A stretch of 64,000 nt of DNA, taken from assembly GCA_036346355.1 (NCBI GenBank), contig CM070580.1:21629374-21693373 (forward strand). The letters run 5' to 3'. A model generated the notes under the pieces. The model was not told where the DNA came from, searched no databases, and saw only the letters and a program-made list of their open reading frames with translations. The position numbers and the translations under genes were made by a program. The stretch is from Rhipidocladum racemiflorum. Taxonomy: Eukaryota > Streptophyta > Magnoliopsida > Poales > Poaceae. Shown here piece after piece: positions 1-13,700 of this stretch. Each line of letters begins with the position of its first letter. Positions within the stretch are counted from its first letter, which is position 1.

Positions 1-216
1 GTACCCAACGTCCTATGGAGAATAAAAAGAGAAGTGTCGGACTTCGAGCAGATGAATCCGATTGTCTCAATATGTATCGGTACGAGGCAGGGAGCTTTTT
101 TTAGACCGTAGAGAGATCCATTTAAACGGCAAACATGATTTGGCCGCGAGAAATCAATGAACCCGATAGTCTAGCGACATAACACCACCTCAGAGAGATT
201 CCCATGCAAGAATGAA

Positions 217-700
217 TTTTTTTTTGAAAGGAAGGCAGGAGCTCTGCCGATTCAATTAAGGAAGTGAAAGGTCCAGACAATCCACGGTAGAGAAGCAGAG
301 CAACACAAAAGGCAAAAACAGCAAGGTTGGACAAACGAGGGAAAACAAGCACCAGGAGAAACCCCCCTCCCCTCCCCAACAACACTATCAACAACTAACA
401 ACGGCGACTACTCAGGAGCGGAATCCGTCATTGCCAGGTGGAAGCTAGATAAATCTTGAAGGATGAGCTGAACGACGGACGACACCGGAGAGTACCGGCT
501 GTTGAAAATTCGAGCGTTGCGCTCTTTCCAAATGTTCCAAAAGGCGAAGATCAGGATCCCGTCGAGACGCTTGGTTGAAACATTGGGAATTGCATCATGA
601 CTGGAAATCCACCCCTTGTTCTTGTGAGAATACTCGCAAAACCAGCACGTACGCCTTATAGCGCTCAAATGAACCATCTGGTTTCAATTTATGCTGGAAA
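217..700 (-). mobile_element. 5'-truncated LINE (non-LTR retrotransposon) 3' end
   Basis: On the minus strand, 677 to 408 reads as the C-terminal zinc-binding tail of a plant LINE reverse transcriptase; the segment WNIWKERNARIF is characteristic of that tail. It is followed by a 3' untranslated stretch and an A-rich run (T9 on the plus strand, 217-225), as expected for the 3' end of a LINE. The upstream RT and endonuclease are absent, which is the usual 5' truncation. The right boundary near 700 abuts a copia integrase scrap and is approximate. It has no intact coding capacity. Confidence 0.6.
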
Positions 701-718
701 ATCCACTTCCCAAAAACG

Positions 719-1010
719 ATGTTTCCATTGGAAGGGGGAGGCACAAGATCCCATGTATATGATTGCGCAAGAGAGTTTCATACTCTAGCAGCTACGCACG
801 GTATACACATTCGTTTCTCCTGTCTGTACACCTCTCAACACAACGGCAAAGCCGAACGTATCATGTGCACCATCAATGACATAGTTCGCACTCTTCTCTT
901 CCAGGCTAGCTAGCATGCCACCTCCATTTTGGGTCGAAGCCTTACACACCATAACTTATCTCCTCAACAGAACTCCCCACCAAAACAATTTCGGAACCAT
1001 CCAAGAAAGA
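719..1010 (+). pseudogene. Ty1/copia integrase fragment
   Basis: The plus strand reads as the C-terminal half of a copia integrase core. It has the end of the core with the catalytic glutamate (GKAERIMCTIND), then the stretch FWVEALHTITYLLNRTP, which follows it in copia polyproteins. An in-frame stop and a frame change occur at about 910-915 (ctagctag), so the reading continues in another frame. The first two catalytic aspartates, reverse transcriptase and LTRs are missing. It is a dead fragment. Confidence 0.75.
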
Positions 1011-1040
1011 ATTGTAGTAGGCCACACTTCGTGCCTCCTT

Positions 1041-1760
1041 TTACTCATGTATATATATAGCACATATAAAAGGTTACACAGGGAATTACATGCAATACCT
1101 ATCCTTGTAATTATGGTTAGACTGGATTACATGACACGAGCAGTTAAAGCAGAAATATTAGTCACTCTTTTGGCATAGTAACTGCCATCGGTTTATCCAA
1201 TATCTTAAGGACAGTACTCTTACAAAACTTGATCTTAGTGAGTAAGTGATGTTGTTGTACAGCAGGAACACATGATGAAAGAAACACAAGCTACTGCAAG
1301 CTCTGGAATACAGCCGACGAAATGCATTTGGAAAAGGATTTTGGCTGTGGCCTAGAATTTAGGGAGAGATCTTTCTACATGCAATGATGCAAACCAGATT
1401 GGCAGTCAGTGTTGCTACAAAACTTCTATACCCGACATCGTTATGAAAGTGCAATAAACCTGAGTGATTTACAAAATACGGTACTCTAAAACTCGGCTGT
1501 CTGTGTAATCAACCATTTTGGTAAACACTTGCAGTGATCCTCCTTTTCCAATGACAATACATGAGCATGCATCTCCTTTTCCAATGACAATACATGAGCA
1601 TGCATCTCGAACTGGCTCCAACTCTGGTAAGATTACGGTATGCATCCCCGCCTTGCAGAAGTAGCTCCTATGGCGTGGTCATATGTGCATCGTTTCACAT
1701 TTTAACAGTACAAGTTTCTGAAGCTTAAAGATGATGCAGTATCAAATTCCAAATTTCTCA
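1041..1760. other. 3' flank of the RhoGAP gene
   Basis: No gene is recognised here. The part nearest 1760 should hold the 3' untranslated region of the minus-strand RhoGAP gene. A 33-bp direct duplication lies at 1540-1572 and 1573-1605 (unit starts ctccttttccaatgac). Confidence 0.5.
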
Positions 1761-4700
1761 TCAGGAGTCTCTTTTCGGAGATGGGACTGTAGGCCCTGGC
1801 GGGCGAGCCAAAGCTGTAGGCCCGGGCGGGCGAGCCAAATCTAAGTTTTGCATCTCACTTGCAAGCAGCGCCCTTCTTTCTTTCAAAAAGTTGAGCCGGC
1901 TTGTCAGCTTAGCTAATGCAGATGGAGGTGCAGCCCCAGATTCCTGAAACAATAACGGGCACATATAGTGGCATAACTTCAGTCCAATAAAGTAGCAGTA
2001 ACAACTTCATTCCAGTAAAGTGGCAGTAGCAACGACAACTTATCTTAAAGAAAGGCAAAGAAAACGGGGTTTATGGTGACCAAAAAGAGCATAATCTATG
2101 TCCGTTAAGGCATACATTGACTACCTCTGTTTTAGTACTTGAATAGGCATTAGATCCTTGAAGCCTGCTTAGTAGTGGGCTATTTGAGTATTGTCTCTGT
2201 GCAAAGTTCCATCTCGATGTAAGTGATCCTTCTTGGCTATCCTTCATAATCTCACCCTTAGAAGATAACATTCTTTGAGCCCTTTGGCTGATGTTGCCTG
2301 GCTGCTCATTAGATGTGACACCTACGCAAAACAAAAGATTTTGAACTACTAAGATAGCTGTTTCAACTTTTGCTTCTTTGGATACCATTATTCTAATGAA
2401 TATCAAGAAGTATATTTATCAATATCAACCTGAAATTGTATTGTGTTGAGTACTCAGTTGCAGCTTCTGGTGAGCTGGCTTGTCTGTTGAAGGTGAATGC
2501 TGTGTGGTTTGCTTCCTTGGTTTCTCAATATCTGCCTGAATTGAGCCATTTTTTATTGGATAATGGAACTGAGCAAAGGAAGAACTTAAAGCACACCGAG
2601 AATTTGTTTTGTTCTCATCGTTAACTTCATTGAGCTGGATCCTATGCTACTTAATCTATTAGTAGTTTTCTTTGGTAGTCTACAGCATTGAAATATGTGA
2701 GATAATGGTGTACTTGTGACTGCACACCTCAAATTCTTTAGGGCCTTATCGTATATCTGGACATATCTAACTCACGTAATTAACTCGCTTATACAGTTTC
2801 ATCAGCATACGTTATGTTTTCCAATTCCAGAGACTAGGAATAGCATAGAGCATTCAGAGAAAAGCAATAGCAGTCCCAGGCAGGCCTTTTCTGTCAAAGC
2901 GCATTTTACGGTCTTACCATGTCTGTAGCGGATACCATGTCAGGTACAGAATTGGGCCCAACAATTGATGATGCTTCGACTGAGGAGCTAAGCTCTGGAG
3001 AAAGGGCGGCACTTTGTTCATCTCTGGAGAAAGGAAACCCACTTTAATAAAACTCTTATTTTAATTATGTTCCTTTCCTTAACTTAGAATATTAACTAGA
3101 CAGCAAAATACTACAAACAGTGAGAAAATACTACAAAATGCTCTGGCAAGAAAACCTTACTCGACAAACTTGTTTGTACTTAGAATTCGATTGTTGCATG
3201 ATTCACATAACGAGGTGGAGCTCAGCTGGACCTGGCTGTTGAGTTGTCCACGAAGATCAGAAACCTTTTGCTTCAAGTTCAAAATATCAGCTTCAGCAGT
3301 AGCAACTTCCTCAAGATCAGCCTTAGTCTTTTATTAACAGAACAAAATTTTCAAACGGTGAAAAAGACTCGAGATTTAACTAAATAAACAGAGCTTATGA
3401 AGAGCACCTTGCTGTCTATTGTTGACAGGAAGGAAACCTGCCCTCTTCGCAAATTCATCAGCCCAGACTCCAGTGAGGCCCTCAAATTTCTCTCCTGCTG
3501 CAGCTGATCTCGCAAATTTTCCACCTGTTGAATGCACAAACTATTCTTGTTGAACAGAGAAAATACACAACTTACTCTGACAAGCACACTGAAACACTTC
3601 CAGAAGCATGGAAGTACTATATAGTACCGACTTATAATTTCCTGTGTCAAATAAACGTCTAACAGGGAGGTTCTGGGACATCACACAGCAACTGAGAAAG
3701 GTAAAAGGATGGAAGGAGAGGATCCAGCTGTACGTTCTGATAGTGTCCTTGTTCCCAATGTGTAACAAATTATGCGGTCCAATGCGTGATGGCTAAATGG
3801 CTATAACAAAGTAGCATTTAAAGGTTTTAGTAGCATTATTCAATTTGGGCCACCATAGCCCGTAGAGTCTAGGCCATAGTACATCATAGTAACAAGAAAG
3901 ATAACTATCCAGCATTACCATGATTGCAAGAAACGTGGACTTTATTTCAAAGAAGCAAGAAGTGGAAAGTGTTATGAATAGGACTTGTATTCAATATGAG
4001 GCCAAAGGCCACAATATATAGAGTACATGAGGAACTTATCTATAACAGACAATATATATCCTTCACACCCCCTCACAAATGCAAGGCGTATGCAATAGCA
4101 TTGCATTTGGAAGGGATGAACTAAAATAGGGAAAATCCAAAGTCATAGTCCTGAAGTAGCCGTCGTAGCATGTAATTCTTGAAAAATCGAGCTGACGAAG
4201 AACAACCAATGAAGAACCGAGTCGGTGAAGAAAAGTCGACGAAGAAGCCAAATCAACGAACAAAAGTCGAAGGTAGAGCCGAGTCGACGAAGAAGAGCCG
4301 ACGGTACGAGTCGACGAAGAAGAACCGACGAAGCCGACAAAACGAGTCGAGCCGAGGTAATAAGAGTTGACAGGATGAGCCGAGCCGAGGTAATAAGAGT
4401 TGACAGGATGAGCCGAGCCGATAAAAGAGCTGAGCGACGACAGAATCAAGATGCCAAAGACTTGGATGGACGCAACGGAACACTTAAGAAAATACTAAAA
4501 GAAATAATAGCCGCAACACTAAAAAGCAGTAGCCCGAAAGCAAGCCAGAGCCGATCCAAAGAGCCAAGAAGTCGGAGCCGAGAACTAGAGAAGATGGAGC
4601 CAAAAGCCGGAGTTTGGAGCCAAAAGCCACGGACCGGACGTGAAGTGAAACAAAGCACAAAACACAAGATCCCATAAGTCCGATTGGGACATGCTTCTCG

Positions 4701-7700
4701 GGCGGCTGATATCTTCTTCAGATTCAATCGGAGCCAAGCACGCAGAAGCTCGGGCGGCTGTTGGCCTTGGCGGCTGATCCGGTGGAGGATGCTTCTGGTA
4801 GTTGGCGACGAGCACCTTGGCGGTGGCCTGGCGGATGGCGTAACACTGGTTGAGGGCATCGACGGCGGAGGAGAAAGGGGAGAAGGCGGTGAGCTTGACG
4901 GCCTTGCCGAAACGGTCGAGTCGGCCGCAGACGGACCGCCGCGGCATCCACGCTCTGCCCGATCTCGTCGACGCCGTATGCGTGGAAAAGGCCATAGCCG
5001 GAGGCCGACTCGAAGAGCAGGTACAGCGCCATCTCGGCGGCGGCGGCGGCGGGTGGGCTTAGGGTTTTAGGAGGATTTGAGGGTGGCGGCGAGGACCGAG
5101 CCCGTGCAGACAAGACAGTAGAGGCCGATACAGGCGTCAGCGGCTCGGCGAACAGGCGACGAAGAGGCGGCCGTCGCAGAGGAGCGTCGGCAGACGGCAA
5201 CCAAGAGGCGGCGCCGCGTCGGCAGACGAACTCCTCAGCGGCCAGATCTGGACAGCGTGAAGAAGATCCTTTGCTGGCCAAGAAAACGACGAGCGACGCA
5301 TGGAGGAGTAGAGGCGAACAACAGCAAGATCACCAGCGAGACAAGATCGACGGGAGGAGTAGAGGCGACGAGAAAGCCGCCGAAAACCTAACCCTAAAAC
5401 CTGGCTCTAATACCATGTTATGAATAGAACTTGTATTCAATATGAGGCCAAAAGCCACAATATATAGAGTACATAAGGAACTTATCTATAACAGACAATA
5501 TCTTATCTATAACAGACAATATATCCTTAACAGAAAGCATGTGCATTGTCACTCCAATAGATGCTTCACAGTGGCCTCATGATTCAAATCATAGTCTGAG
5601 ATTCTGAGTGACTATGACTCTTACATGGAGCTGTTTGTCAGCATGTGCAATTAGCATGTAGCGAGTTACTAAAACACATCTTTAGATATATGTAGTCAAA
5701 TCAAGTTCACAAAAATCGATATAGCAAAAAAAAAAATGCGTTTTGAATTTTGATAAAATGAGGGGGGAAAATTGGATGCAGAATGAAGTTTGACCATCGA
5801 ATTGAGACAGAACTTGGTAGCTTGGTTATTTTTGCTATGATCTAGGAGAGTGTCCTAAAACTACAAAACATGACTGTGAGGCAGAAGTATGAGCAGCAGG
5901 AAGATGATCTCTTTTTTTTGACAAAATGTAATCAAATTTTAAAAAGGAAAAATAGAAGGAACAATGAGTTGGATGCAATATTGCATGTTAGATTACCCTG
6001 GCATCTGAGCTAACAGCTCATCTGAAGGAATGACATGACCTAACCTTGACTAAAGTGCAGGGAGTCATTTGTTGACTCTAAAATGTAAAGACTCGTTCCT
6101 TAAAATTATTTGGGCTTCTTCATTGTGTCATATTGCTTGAGTTCAGATGTTTGGATAGTACTTGCGCCTATAACTGCTAGCAGAACAATCTTCTTCTTCT
6201 CCTTATTGCATAATTTCTTATGTTTTTCTATAGTTATTCCAAGTTTTCTTTCTTCTTGATGGTATAATGACCTCTCATGGAGATAAAGTGATTCAATAGT
6301 AAAATCTACCTAGGTGTCCTCTTTCTAGAATGAAAAAAAAATATCATACTTTAGTTTGAGCTCTTACTTCTTTTTCAAGTGCTAAACGGCGCTCATGTAA
6401 TGATTCTTTTCGCCTTTCTAGGCTTGCCTCGAGGGTTGCATTTTCTTTGACCTGAAAAAGGCATACATCATCTCATATGGAAGAATTTAATGTTATACAT
6501 TGTGTGATCCTAGGGGAAAAGGTTGTACCTCCTTTGAAATTTTAGATTGGAGATCAGTCTTGTTGTTCTCAAGCTTCTGAATAAGAGCCCTAGTTCAGAA
6601 GCCAGAATAAAAAACAACTCAAAAATATTAAGAGTGTAAATTGTAACAAATAATCTGTCGAGAGGTGCTTCTATGCTTTTCCTTTTAATACAAGTTGCAC
6701 AAATCTTGAAGTAAACGAAGGGGTAAGTAATCCTCATCCACCATTTATCCATGCTTTAATATTTGTGCAACTTTAAAAAGGAAGAGCATAGAAGCACCTC
6801 TCCTATCTGTATTTTAAGATTTTTGAGTTTCCAACAGATTTTTAAATATTTTTAAACAGGTTAGTCGAAAATAACAGGCAAACCCCAAATGGTACGGCAA
6901 GTTCGAAGAAGGTATAAACTTTGCAGAAGCAGTTGGAAAATTCACCTATTAATTAATTATGCAATGGAAGAAACCAAAATTTTCAGGAGTGAACATGGAA
7001 AATCTGTTTGTATTTTCTATTTATGCACTTCACATAGACCTTTTTGCACCATCCACTACTCATCCTAAAAGTGAGGGAAGGGAAGTGGAAAAAATGTAAA
7101 AGGGGAAAAATGATAAACATTTTATAGCTAAAAGCCTAAAGGTTGTTTGTAGTTGTACCATAGTGGCATAGCCATCCCCTTCTTTAAATTATGGCGACGA
7201 AGATTACTTTGAGAAGTGAGACACATAGCAACAGATAAAAGAGTAATAATTATTATTTATTCACGTTGTTATCCCTACCAACAGTGAGTTACTCCCATTA
7301 TTTTCGTTGGGTTATCATCAGAGGAGTCGTTATTGAGAAAGAAAAGAGAGAGAAAAGAGAGAAGGTAAAACAAGAATGTGGTGCTTTTAAGGGATATGTC
7401 TGCAACTCTTTCAATAAATAGCACATTCCAAGGTGCTTTACAGGATCATGTAGCAGGCTACTTACTCATCATCACTGCAACATTCAATCTCCTCAGTTGA
7501 CAGGTCTTTTCTTGCCTGTAAATCAGGTGTACCAGTCAAACTATAAGATTATCCTAGTAGCATTGATATGCAGAATTATGCAAATAATGATCACACTTAC
7601 TGATGTACGGCCCCATAAGGTCCTTCTGCTCTTGTTTGCTGAACTGCCTGATTTCTCCATAAATTTTGCTCTTGAAGATGATGAACGAGAATTTGATTTT

Positions 7701-10700
7701 GCTATATGATCAGTGGATGCATTTGATTCACATGATTCTTGTTTTGTGCGGGATGATTTGTTTCTCTCCATTTGAGAGGTATTTTCCACTTGTGGAACAG
7801 AACAAATTTGATCAATGTCTTCCCTTGATGCACCATGTTCTATTCTTGCCGCTTTCATAGGAGGTTGAACAGCCTGATCATTGTCATAACATGCAGTGCC
7901 TGAGATATTGTTTTTAGCCTTCAGAGCAAGATAAATTGTAAGTGCGACAAACAAGTTGCAAGAGCATTAAATCAGAGACAGAGAGCTATATTGAAGCACA
8001 TGACGTAGTTATTCGAGGTCTCATGCAACATTATGGAGCAGTAAATCTATAGTCTTGTTCAATATCATATCCAGGACCATTGAACTACTGTGACCAACGT
8101 TTTTTCATGTAAGAATAAAATATGATCTTAAAGAAGATATTTGGAATATATAGTAATAAGTAGTCCCTGTGAAAGATTAGCACTTCAAGTTTAAACTACT
8201 TTGAAAACACTGATTCAAAAGCTGACATACTTTATCAGGGTGCACCTGATGAGTCCATGGGCTATCAGTTGAATACTACCTGGTTAATGAACATGCTCAG
8301 TGCATGATTTAGCTGCTCATGTTTTAAATATTGTGTAGTGGAAGCATAGCAGCAAAGTGTTGTTATAACAGATAGCGGTAATATAGCAGGCACAGCATGG
8401 TCAGGTATATTTGCAGAAGTATTAAGATAATTCATTAATTTCAAAGTAAAATAAGTTATTTTGTATTAGGATTACTTGTTATTGTGAATATGTCAAGTCT
8501 TACAGTAAGGATTCAAAATGGAAAATGACTAGAATATGCAACAAAATGAACTTATGAAAACCTGAAATGTATCTGTACTGAAGCACCACTACACACCGTA
8601 AGCTGTAGCAGACCACCGCTACACTGCAATTGTACAAAGAGATACAGCAGACGCTACCCCCTGTCCTTAGAGCAATTACTGCATGTTTTCAACATTTAAC
8701 TAACATGTTCTATCATCGATATTATATATCAACTAGTTAGAGGCCCCCACATTGTTGCAATCTATATGTAGAAGTAAGGACTAAGGATGGGAGTTTCTTG
8801 CAAGTTTTTGCTTGGGAAGGAGTTTGTTTGGGGAAGGGTTTTTTTTGTGTTTCTTTTAGCACCTTTTTGTGGGAGGTGAGAGAGGCGGGGCTCAACAGGG
8901 TTAGCTCTTAGAGCGGTTCTTTTCAGGTTGTTTCTTTACAGTTTTGTGGCGGATGTGGGAGGGAAGGATAAACGAACAGTAGGAACAGACTCTATTTGAT
9001 GGTAGACATCAATGTGTGTTGTACTGAGCTGAACACTAAATGGTGAAGTAGTCATTCTGTTTTGTGACATATGTCCTTGATTTTTCAGGGTCTCCAACAC
9101 ATAGTTACCAGATTTGTCGGGCTCGGATTCGCCGTTCGCGATTCACCACTTAGAAAAAGTTAAGTTCATTAAGGATATACCCCTTCAATTCGTAAACCCG
9201 AAATAGGGTTCGCGAACACTATAATTCTAATTCACGATAAAAAACATATAGTAAATAATAATAAACTCAATATAGGTATGCGTGGTAGCAACCACAGAAA
9301 TCTCTACAGTTATCACATAAAACAAGTTAAAAAGAAAAAAAGAAGAGGGCCATGAACATTCCCTGGCCCAGCCCAACAACGCCACAGGCCACAAGACCTT
9401 ACCCAACCTGCCTCCTCCAACTCCTCCCGCACAGCCGCCTGCCTCCTCCTCGACAACCACGATGCGACGGCGACTACGACCTAGTGGCGGCGGCTACGCG
9501 GCAACTATGACCTAGCAGCGGCAACTACGACCTAGCGGCGGTGGCGACTATCCAGCGGCCATGGCAACGAAGGTGCCAGCTTCCTTCCTCTTGCCATGCC
9601 GACCCCCCCCCCCCCTCCCCGCTCTGCCGTACCCGTACCCGTACCGGCAGCGAATCACATCGCCGGCGAGGCGAACCGCAAATCAGATCACGCGATCTGA
9701 TTCGCGCTTCGCCGGGGTGTGCCGCGAATCCGGTAACTATGCTCCAACATACAACCTTGATCACTAAATTGTTCATAATATGTTAGTGAAAACAATGAAA
9801 GTAATTTTGACAAGAAAATCTAATATCATCATTTTTCAATTGGCCAATCTAGGCCCTTCTTATAAATATTACTGGTTTTCAATTTTGACCACACTCGTAA
9901 GCACTTATATTTAGGAGTGGAGAGAGTATAAGAAGCTAATCTATGTATTCCTAAAGGAAGACAAGGATCACTTATAATGCAAATTCAGTAGTTAAAAACT
10001 GAAATAAACAAAGAATAGCACGATAAAGCAACGGGCAGATCATAAGAGGCTACAAAAGGAAACTTGCTCCTTCTGTAATAAACTTTCTTGTTTTCAATAT
10101 AAGCAGGGCTATCCTTTGTTTAAAAAGAAAAGGAATTATGCTCCTTGCAGGACCTTTCGGCACCAGCAAGAAGAGTGCCTAATCTATAATGTTGGAAATC
10201 GATACAATGATTAGTTGAAGTACCTTGTCATATGTGACACAAATCCTTGTATTGCCGTCACGTTCACTGCTGCCAGAAGAGTGATCAGTATTACCATCCA
10301 AGTCTTCTTCAATGTCATCTTCACCAGAATCATAAGAACCATCCTCTTCATGGATGTCATTATCTGTGGAATATTCTTTGTCAACATCACCGTCATCAGA
10401 CTCAGTATAAGCGTCTGAAGAACAGGAACCTTCTTCCAAGTCCTATGTAGGTAACTGTTGAATTAGAATTCAATGCAGTATAACTTCAAACGAATGATGA
10501 CTACAGAAAAAGGAACATGGCAAGGAAAAAAGTGGGTACATCAAATATCTGATCATATTCCTCAAGCATAATAATAACAATAGCTTGAGCATGGTTGGCG
10601 GCAGCAGCAGCTTGAAGCAGCTGGAATGAACCATCCCCAGCCATACTAAAGTCGTTATCAAATTCACATTCACCAAGAAGTAGAGGTCGAAGAAGGAGCG

Positions 10701-13700
10701 GTGCCATGCAAGCCGCCAAAGCAGATTGAGACATCCTATTCACAGCTTTGTGCGATCCAACAATCTGCATCATCTTAAGAATCCTAAAAGAAAACCGATG
10801 AGTTTGGTGCCCATTGACGGAATTGATGCTATTAATGTGAGAATTTTTACCATCCTTGTGAGGTACCAAAATTTACATTGAACTAGTACCAAGAGGTACC
10901 AAAAATTGATACCTCCACCCTCTAATTTTTTAGTACCTCCGGGTACTATCTCAATGTAAATTTTGGTACCTCTCAGGGATATTAAAAAGTTTCTATTAAT
11001 GTTGTACAGGCAAAATCTAACGCATGATCAGATCATTATAAGGATGTAAAGGAACGAGGACAGGTTCTTCAAGGATGACAATCCCAGCCACAACACCATG
11101 AGGATTTTCAGTATACAGTATGGGGTGTTAAGAAATTTGAACAAAAGCATCTGGGATAGATACCTCTGCAATAATTGTCGATTTGGTTCTGGGAAAACTT
11201 CATATACCACTCTATTCATAGCATCAAGTCTTCTTGTCTTGTCTTGTCCTGTACAATAACTTGTTTTTATGAGTTTGTAATTCTAAACATATCGGAATGT
11301 TGTTGATAAGGGCATATTTCGTGCAGATATTTTTGGTGGATACTTCATGGAAGATAGCAAATGGGATAACACATCAGTTTTTTTAGGTTCAGAAATGCAA
11401 GACTGCAATGAGTTTTGAGTAAATATACAAATTTCAAGTCAGTCTTACGGTAAGCTCCAACCAGGGCGGTGCAACACTGTGCAGGGACTGGAGACAATGG
11501 CATCTCTCGAAGAACATACTGTAGCAAATGAAAACAAAACAAATGTTAGTGAAAAGAATATCATCACAGTTTGTTCCTCTTGTGACATCATAGTCAGCGC
11601 TTGCCAAATAAATACCTTAATACAGTCACCAATGACATGTGCATCCTCTTCTGGGGAGAACTCGTTCTTTCCTATAAAATCACATTAAAGATGTTGTTTT
11701 AAACATTATACATATGCCAAAGCTGGTGAATAACCCAGACAAATACAACTCTTGCAGGTTATCCTAAAATTACAACCCTCACAAAATATCTACGTGAAAA
11801 TGTAACACAAAAGAAAACAGTAAGCATTTTATCAATTCGACTAGAAGTACACCCAATAGGCTCTTGGTAAAGCCCATGTGGCCATGTGACACTATCAAAT
11901 GCCAAACATAGTTGTCTTAAATAAGAAAGGAAACAAGTTAGACCAAAAGAAATCACCCTTTTCATAATCCCGAACTCTGCGTTTGACTTCTTCAACATCA
12001 GCAGACTGACGGAGGATTCCTTCTACCTTGACACCTACAAACATAGTAATTTTCCGCTCATTACTGAACTGCAAGATTTGTAAATGTAATGCTTCTACTA
12101 GGTTGTTATTCAATGCTCACCAGGATAGTATGAACATATATTAAATGCTAAACGCAAAATCAGTCAAGATTATGTACTGATTAATTACAGTAAGGAAAAA
12201 AAACACTTACCATAATCTTCAATGAACCTCAAGGCCTTCTCCAGGAAAGATGGACTGCCATCAGCGTCTACAAGTGCAAACTCTGCTGGCCTCCCAATAA
12301 CAGATTTATCCTCCGCTGCAATGGGAAGAATAGAATTTTCTTAACAGACATAAGGATAACATCCCTCCACCAACACAAGCACAAAAAATAAACCTACTCA
12401 GATACACAGAATGCAGCTTTTTTCGAGACGACAGATTTAATGCAACTACACTAATGGACAATAGAATAACCTCCAAGTACATTCACTAAGTGATAGCCCA
12501 TGTCCCCATCGAGTGCATGTGTATAAGCTTATGCTAGTGTCCTATAAAAACTTTAATTCCTTGGTACATTTAAAAAAAAAGGCACGAAGTTGCATCAAAC
12601 TGGAATTTGTCCTACAAAAGTCATTTTTAGTGCTCCACAGAATTTCTAAATTATCAACACATTTACGACATGAACAATGAAGTTCATTGAACATCAAACT
12701 GGAAGTCTAGAACAGAGTTTTGCCACATTTTACTAGATATTCGAAATGAAAATGACAAACTGGTACAGTTTCATTGAACAATAAGTCTGAAAAATTGAAG
12801 TAAAGAATTTGATATATGCACAAAAATTGTGACTTCTATTGTTTATAATGAAAGCTGTGCTTTCTTAGGGCTAGAAAACTAAGACTTGTAGGTAAATACA
12901 AGAGCTCCATACTTGCAACTTCTGAGACATGATGTAAGGATCGGCAAGATAATGTAGCATCTCAACTGGTGAGCAACTGACGAAATTTAGATTGTCTCCA
13001 CCTATGTTAACTGCTTTATCTATCTGGATTGTTTAGGGGTTTTTCTCCTTTCTTCTCTTTCTTCTTTATTGCTACCTCTGTATTCCTATTATTAATTACT
13101 AAATCAATATATTTTCAGTAGGGTCCTCCCCTACTGTTTCCCGTAAAAAAAAAGAACTGGCAAAAGTTAACATACTTACACTGTTCAACTGGAGCTTCAG
13201 CAGGTTCTGTTATGTCAGTGCTGAATATTGGATTTTGCCCCACTGTATTTGCTACACTGGGTGCCTGTGCCAAAGCATTCTCTAATGCAGTTCTCCACTC
13301 ATTGAGCTCTTCTGTAGTTTCTGCCTGCTTGGTGAAAAATCATACCATTAAATTCCTAAGTAATACCACACAGGTATGATACTTGTTTTACGTACTAATG
13401 GACCAAACGCCCCTCCCCAACCAAAGCCAGCGTTGCCGCCCTCCGATCCCACAGGCGCACTGTTGCCCCACTATTCACCTCTCATGGCCAGCAGTACACA
13501 ATCACTACAGATTGGCAACCCTCCCACTGGAAACACAAAGAACAGTATCCCAGAAATTGTACAAGGTGCGCAACCAACCTTCAGAGTAAAAGTACGTCCG
13601 TCACGACCATCAGGAAATAACACTGTTAAAAATTTCCTGTCTTCTTTGACTACAACACTGAAATATTGCTCAAGATTATACGCTTATCCGATAATATTGA

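Larger units (their letters stand above)
3970..5532 (-). mobile_element. TRIM-like LTR retrotransposon carrying host gene fragments
   Basis: A 1,563-bp element lies in the RhoGAP intron between the exons ending at 6368 and 3524. Both ends begin TG and end CA. The flanking target duplication is gaaag (3965-3969 and 5533-5537). Reading on the minus strand, the right LTR is the 5' LTR, followed by a primer-binding site and ending at a G-rich polypurine tract before the other LTR. There is no gag or pol. The interior is host-derived GC-rich sequence plus a repetitive spacer. Size and layout fit terminal-repeat retrotransposons in miniature that have transduced genes. Confidence 0.9.

Noticed and set aside
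4684..5070. Plus-strand GC-rich frames over the TRIM interior
   Set aside because: They are shadows of the minus-strand NOP56/RPS16 fragments, with Arg/Gly-rich low-complexity translations.
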